DNA from: Treponemataceae bacterium
GTDB lineage: Bacteria; Spirochaetota; Spirochaetia; Treponematales; Treponemataceae
Assembly: GCA_024402495.1 (NCBI GenBank)
Contig: JAKSTR010000016.1
Coordinates: 1-43,775 of the forward strand
Length of the DNA: 43,775 nt
Reading direction: 5' to 3'
Below, piece by piece: positions 40,543 to 43,775 of this stretch (position 1 is the stretch's first letter; each line of letters opens with the position of its first letter). A model generated the notes under the pieces. It was not told the DNA's origin. It did no database searches and saw only the letters and a list, made by a program, of their open reading frames with translations. Both the position numbers and the translations under genes were made by a program.

Positions 40543-42981
40543 CTATTTTGGAAAAACAATTCTGATTGTAAATTCCTTTTCAATATTAATTACATGAATA
40601 GTACCTGAATTCCTTCTTACAGATTCTCTTGCTATCCATAAGCCTAATCCAGTCCCTTTTTCTTTCGTAGTTACTCTTGCCTCAAAAATTTCATCAGGAT
40701 TACTTTTAAACTTTTCAGCCAATAAAGGTCCTGAATTTTTCATATCAAGAATTACAGAATCTAAATTATTTAATAGCGTAAATTCAATTTCTTTTTTATT
40801 TTTTGAATTCTCAAGAAAATATGCTGAATTTAATATAAAATTATTTATAATAAGATGTAAATCAGCTTTAGAAATCTGTAAAGTATCATCACTATCTGTA
40901 AGTATAGGAGGTATAATAGATATCCTTTTTGTTTTTAAAAGGTTTTCCCACAATTTACAATTTTTTTCTAAAAACTCAGAAATTGTTATAGTATGTGTTA
41001 CAAAATTGTCTGGCTCTACTGTATCCATAATTAAACTAACCCATTCAGATAATAAAACATCAGTAGCATTCAGTCTATTTAATCGAGAATAAGGATTAAA
41101 GTCTTCATCACCTTCATAATCCTTTCCTTGTAATAAATTATCAATAGATACTTCTAATAATTGGCCGCGGCTTCCTAAATCAGTTCCAATATTTCTTATT
41201 TCATGCGCAAAAGTTTGTGCTAGTACACCTGCAGAACTTAAGAGCATCAATAACTGTTGTGTTGCAATATCATCTTCTCTGTATTTACCTAAAACATATA
41301 CAGCATTTTTTAATTGTTCTTCTGTATACGTTTCATTTTGTCGTCCATTTTCTTTTTCGTTTTTAATTTTTTCGAACGTTAAAAGTTGCTCATCTGTGTT
41401 TTCCCTTTTTTGTAAATCTATCCATTCAGCATACTCCCTTAAAGGTTTTTGACGATCTTCTTCAAATTTTCCAATAATAAAATGAATAAGTCTAACAAAT
41501 AATTCATAATAAGAAGTATTAGTCATTCCTTCCCTATTCGCATTATCATATAAATGAGGATTTTTTAATCTACTTATTGATATATATCCAAATAATTGAT
41601 TTGAAGGTATTCTCCATTTTCCAAATTGATGTGAAGCTGCAGCAGGACTCGCTTCATGCCTCGATGCAAGATTAAGCCAGTCATACAAAATTCCTGAGTC
41701 TCCATATCCTTTTAATCTAAATCCATCCCTATAAATTTTTACGCCATTAATCGTTTCTAAAACACGATTTCGTTCTTTTACAAGAAAATCATTAATTATT
41801 GGAACTTTACTTTTTTGTCGTTTAGAATAGTACAAATTTAACGAAAAATCCCCAACCCCATCAATTATCTCTTGTGAGAAATCATCAATTTTATCAATGT
41901 CATTAATATTGTAATCAAATTTTACAGTTGTATTATATGATTCTCTGGAGTATTGAGACGAAGAAAAAGTTGATGAACTCCAAAAATCTGATAATGATAA
42001 TGTTTTTAACGATTTGTCAGCTAATTCTATAGAAACAGAATTAAGATTATTATTTATTTCATTTCTTGTTAATTCTAAATGGATTTTTTTATTTTCAATA
42101 TTTGCTTCTATATGATAGTCATATGTATTTGGAGTGATTTCTTCTTCTGAAGTTACAAAATCAAAAATAGGGAAATAATCATTTCTTAAAACCACATTAA
42201 ATTTATCAATTGAGTTATAAGGATTTATGTTATTCAAGCTTTTTTGTATTGCACTTAACTGCCCTTTTGACAAAAATTCTCTTAATGGGTTTAATTCTAT
42301 TAATGTTCCAGACTCCCAATCATAATCTTTTATAGCTTCTCCAAAAGTATCATAAACCTTAGAGAGAAAATCTAATTGTGTTTTATTAAGAACGGCTTTA
42401 ACCTGTTTTAACATATCTGCTTTATCAAATTGTGCCCAGTTTATTTTCCATTCCCAAGTATCATTGTTTCGAGTTTTTGATATAACTTTTGTAGCTGTAG
42501 ATAACTTATCAAGAGCAAATCTACCTATTCCCTTAGCACCTGTTTTAATTCTTCCCTTTTTTGAACTTTTATAGTTAATTTCTTTATCATTGGTTCCAAT
42601 ATTCATCCATACCGTAGATAAAATATCATGAGACATTCCAGTACCATTATCAGCAATAACTATTTTTGATTGTGATAAAAGTAAATCTGATATTAAGTCG
42701 ATATCTTCTGATGGTAAATTCTCTCTTAATAAGTATTTTCCGTTGATGGTTTCATAATACTTTTCAAAATCAAAGTTCTTGAAAAACATTTCACGTTCAT
42801 TAAATGTAACTTCTCGTGGTATTGAGAAAAATGGCATAATAATTCTAATGAAACAACAATCAGCATCAGCATCATATCCATTTTTTATTAACTCCAATAA
42901 CGCACTAGATGCATCAGAAATATTTTCTCTACCAATAAGTCTTGCAGTTTTTGCACTTACCTGAAATTCGATTTCTTCCAT
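40543..42981 (-). CDS. dual GHKL ATPase: MORC/Hsp90-like plus histidine-kinase-like
   Basis: 812 residues. The N-terminal ATPase has ALLELIKNGYDADA (E30, N34, D37), ADNGTGM (111-116) and TGAKGIGRFALDKL (147-160), as in MORC, Hsp90 and MutL-type ATPases. A long middle region (about 165-560) has no named domain. The C-terminal part carries an H-box-like TFAHEIRN (H593), N-box IINNFILNSAYF (N714, N718), DMKNSGP (G1-like) and GTGLGLWIARESVRRNSG (776-793), i.e. a histidine kinase core. No transmembrane helix, so it is cytoplasmic. It probably senses DNA or a ligand with the first ATPase and phosphorylates the receiver-like protein next to it. The methylase gene ends 14 nt upstream. Very AT-rich codon use. 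Confidence 0.85.
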   Translation of the reverse strand: MEEIEFQVSAKTARLIGRENISDASSALLELIKNGYDADADCCFIRIIMPFFSIPREVTFNEREMFFKNFDFEKYYETINGKYLLRENLPSEDIDLISDLLLSQSKIVIADNGTGMSHDILSTVWMNIGTNDKEINYKSSKKGRIKTGAKGIGRFALDKLSTATKVISKTRNNDTWEWKINWAQFDKADMLKQVKAVLNKTQLDFLSKVYDTFGEAIKDYDWESGTLIELNPLREFLSKGQLSAIQKSLNNINPYNSIDKFNVVLRNDYFPIFDFVTSEEEITPNTYDYHIEANIENKKIHLELTRNEINNNLNSVSIELADKSLKTLSLSDFWSSSTFSSSQYSRESYNTTVKFDYNINDIDKIDDFSQEIIDGVGDFSLNLYYSKRQKSKVPIINDFLVKERNRVLETINGVKIYRDGFRLKGYGDSGILYDWLNLASRHEASPAAASHQFGKWRIPSNQLFGYISISRLKNPHLYDNANREGMTNTSYYELFVRLIHFIIGKFEEDRQKPLREYAEWIDLQKRENTDEQLLTFEKIKNEKENGRQNETYTEEQLKNAVYVLGKYREDDIATQQLLMLLSSAGVLAQTFAHEIRNIGTDLGSRGQLLEVSIDNLLQGKDYEGDEDFNPYSRLNRLNATDVLLSEWVSLIMDTVEPDNFVTHTITISEFLEKNCKLWENLLKTKRISIIPPILTDSDDTLQISKADLHLIINNFILNSAYFLENSKNKKEIEFTLLNNLDSVILDMKNSGPLLAEKFKSNPDEIFEARVTTKEKGTGLGLWIARESVRRNSGTIHVINIEKEFTIRIVFPK

Positions 42982-42995
42982 ACTAATAAAACCTT

Positions 42996-43775
42996 TTAAA
43001 ATCTATATTCCACTATATCTTTAGAAGTAATTCTGACAGATGACCCTGTAATCGAAATACCGACTCTTTTAGTATATTCTAAAAATCTATTATCGCGAAG
43101 AATTAAATTTGCATCTTCCAAAGATAATTCATTTTTTGCAGTTATATACATACCTGCATACGGAATACATTCATTTGATAATCTATAGACTGGAACCTCG
43201 TCTGTAATAACTGTTGAAATTAATAGTTTTTCTTTATTAATTTTTGAAAGCGCTTGTGAACGACCATATTCAAACCACAAGGCATTTTTATCTGCTTTTC
43301 TCAAATATAAAGATGTTTTTTTTGACAATAAATATGCATATGCTTCAGGAAATAATTCAGAAAACTCTTTATCCGAATAATGACACAATAAATTGTTTTC
43401 ATAATAATATGGGAAAATAATTTTTTCTTCGTGACCATATCGCAATGAACGAGGTGTAGCTGTAGGTTTCACACAAGATTTTTCTATTCTATAGTTTTCA
43501 ACGTAATAATATGTATCATCTTCTGTATAATCATTTAGAACAAAAACAGAATTGTTAAGAGTAGCAACAACATGTGATACTTCGAAGTAATCTCCAAATC
43601 TTCTTGCATTTACCTCTTCTTTATTCTCGAAAATCCACTTATCGTTGAGAATATTTTTCTGAAGAGTTTTTTCTGTACCATTGTTTATATACAAAAATGT
43701 TTCAGATATATTATTTTTTCTAAGTTGAAAAATAGATGACTTTACCAGAATTTTTTCAAAAACCTGTAAATTTGA
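42996..43775 (-). CDS. DNA N6-adenine methyltransferase, C-terminal part
   Basis: The frame is open to the window edge, leaving the last 260 residues. The region looks like the target-recognition and C-terminal part of Eco57I/TaqI-type or type I-like N6-adenine methylases: KPTATPRSL, AYLLSKK, WFEYGRSQALSKINKEKLLISTV and GITGSSVRIT-like end positions. The catalytic NPPY motif would be outside the window. It is the first gene seen of the AT-rich cassette and sits 14 nt before the dual ATPase gene, so they are cotranscribed. Whether it is a complete enzyme, and whether it also carries a nuclease domain, cannot be told here. Confidence 0.75.
   Translation of the reverse strand, partial: SNLQVFEKILVKSSIFQLRKNNISETFLYINNGTEKTLQKNILNDKWIFENKEEVNARRFGDYFEVSHVVATLNNSVFVLNDYTEDDTYYYVENYRIEKSCVKPTATPRSLRYGHEEKIIFPYYYENNLLCHYSDKEFSELFPEAYAYLLSKKTSLYLRKADKNALWFEYGRSQALSKINKEKLLISTVITDEVPVYRLSNECIPYAGMYITAKNELSLEDANLILRDNRFLEYTKRVGISITGSSVRITSKDIVEYRF

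Overview
The window looks like chromosome from a host-associated spirochaete, most likely a gut or rumen Treponema. The grounds are gene content (a short SMC protein with its own membrane and lipoprotein partners, many TPR proteins, a SpoIIE/STAS/anti-sigma-kinase module, an HD-GYP protein, a class III cyclase next to a FecR-domain protein), good sigma70 promoters with 17-bp spacers, frequent TTG and GTG starts, and a moderate G+C core. The genus is an inference from family content; no search was run.

Layout. 1-800: a possible 3' gene end, then two duplicated tRNA-Phe units. 802-9210: mnmA and an exported TPR protein (minus); a TPR protein with a nuclease-like tail, a metallophosphoesterase, a ParB-like protein and a three-gene partner-switching operon (plus). 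9432-14764: a minus-strand operon smc - membrane protein - coiled-coil lipoprotein, the genes overlapping by 4 bp. 15163-16640: a gene-poor accessory patch of tiny membrane peptides and ribbon-helix-helix (RHH) proteins in convergent cassettes, several broken, ending in 23-bp tandem repeats. 16720-24658: serS, an AI-2E family transporter, three minus-strand genes (unknown, PilZ-like, lipoprotein), a GNAT acetyltransferase and aconitase. 25012-32207: HD-GYP protein, 41-bp tandem repeats, an HD hydrolase, a REP-like element, tRNA-Pro, adenylate/guanylate cyclase and a FecR-domain protein. 32319-38854: P-loop kinase, MBL hydrolase, MATE transporter, GH43 glycosidase with a mutarotase, a cyclase-family hydrolase and rpsU.

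39020-43775 is visibly different: strongly AT-rich minus-strand genes, compact and nearly touching. They encode the C-terminal part of a DNA N6-adenine methyltransferase, an 812-residue protein with two GHKL ATPase modules (one MORC/Hsp90-like, one histidine-kinase-like), a receiver-like protein with a coiled-coil tail, and an HNH nuclease. A decayed DUF262 (GmrSD-like) gene start follows. I read this as a horizontally acquired defence cassette that couples a methylase to a two-component-like switch and a nuclease. It is the best candidate here for an undescribed system.

Second in interest is the 15.2-16.6 kb patch. Two oppositely oriented units of transmembrane peptide plus RHH-like protein share the same ribosome-binding context. 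At least three members carry frameshifts or in-frame stops, which suggests decay of a toxin-like or mobile-element module, or slippage-controlled expression at A tracts.
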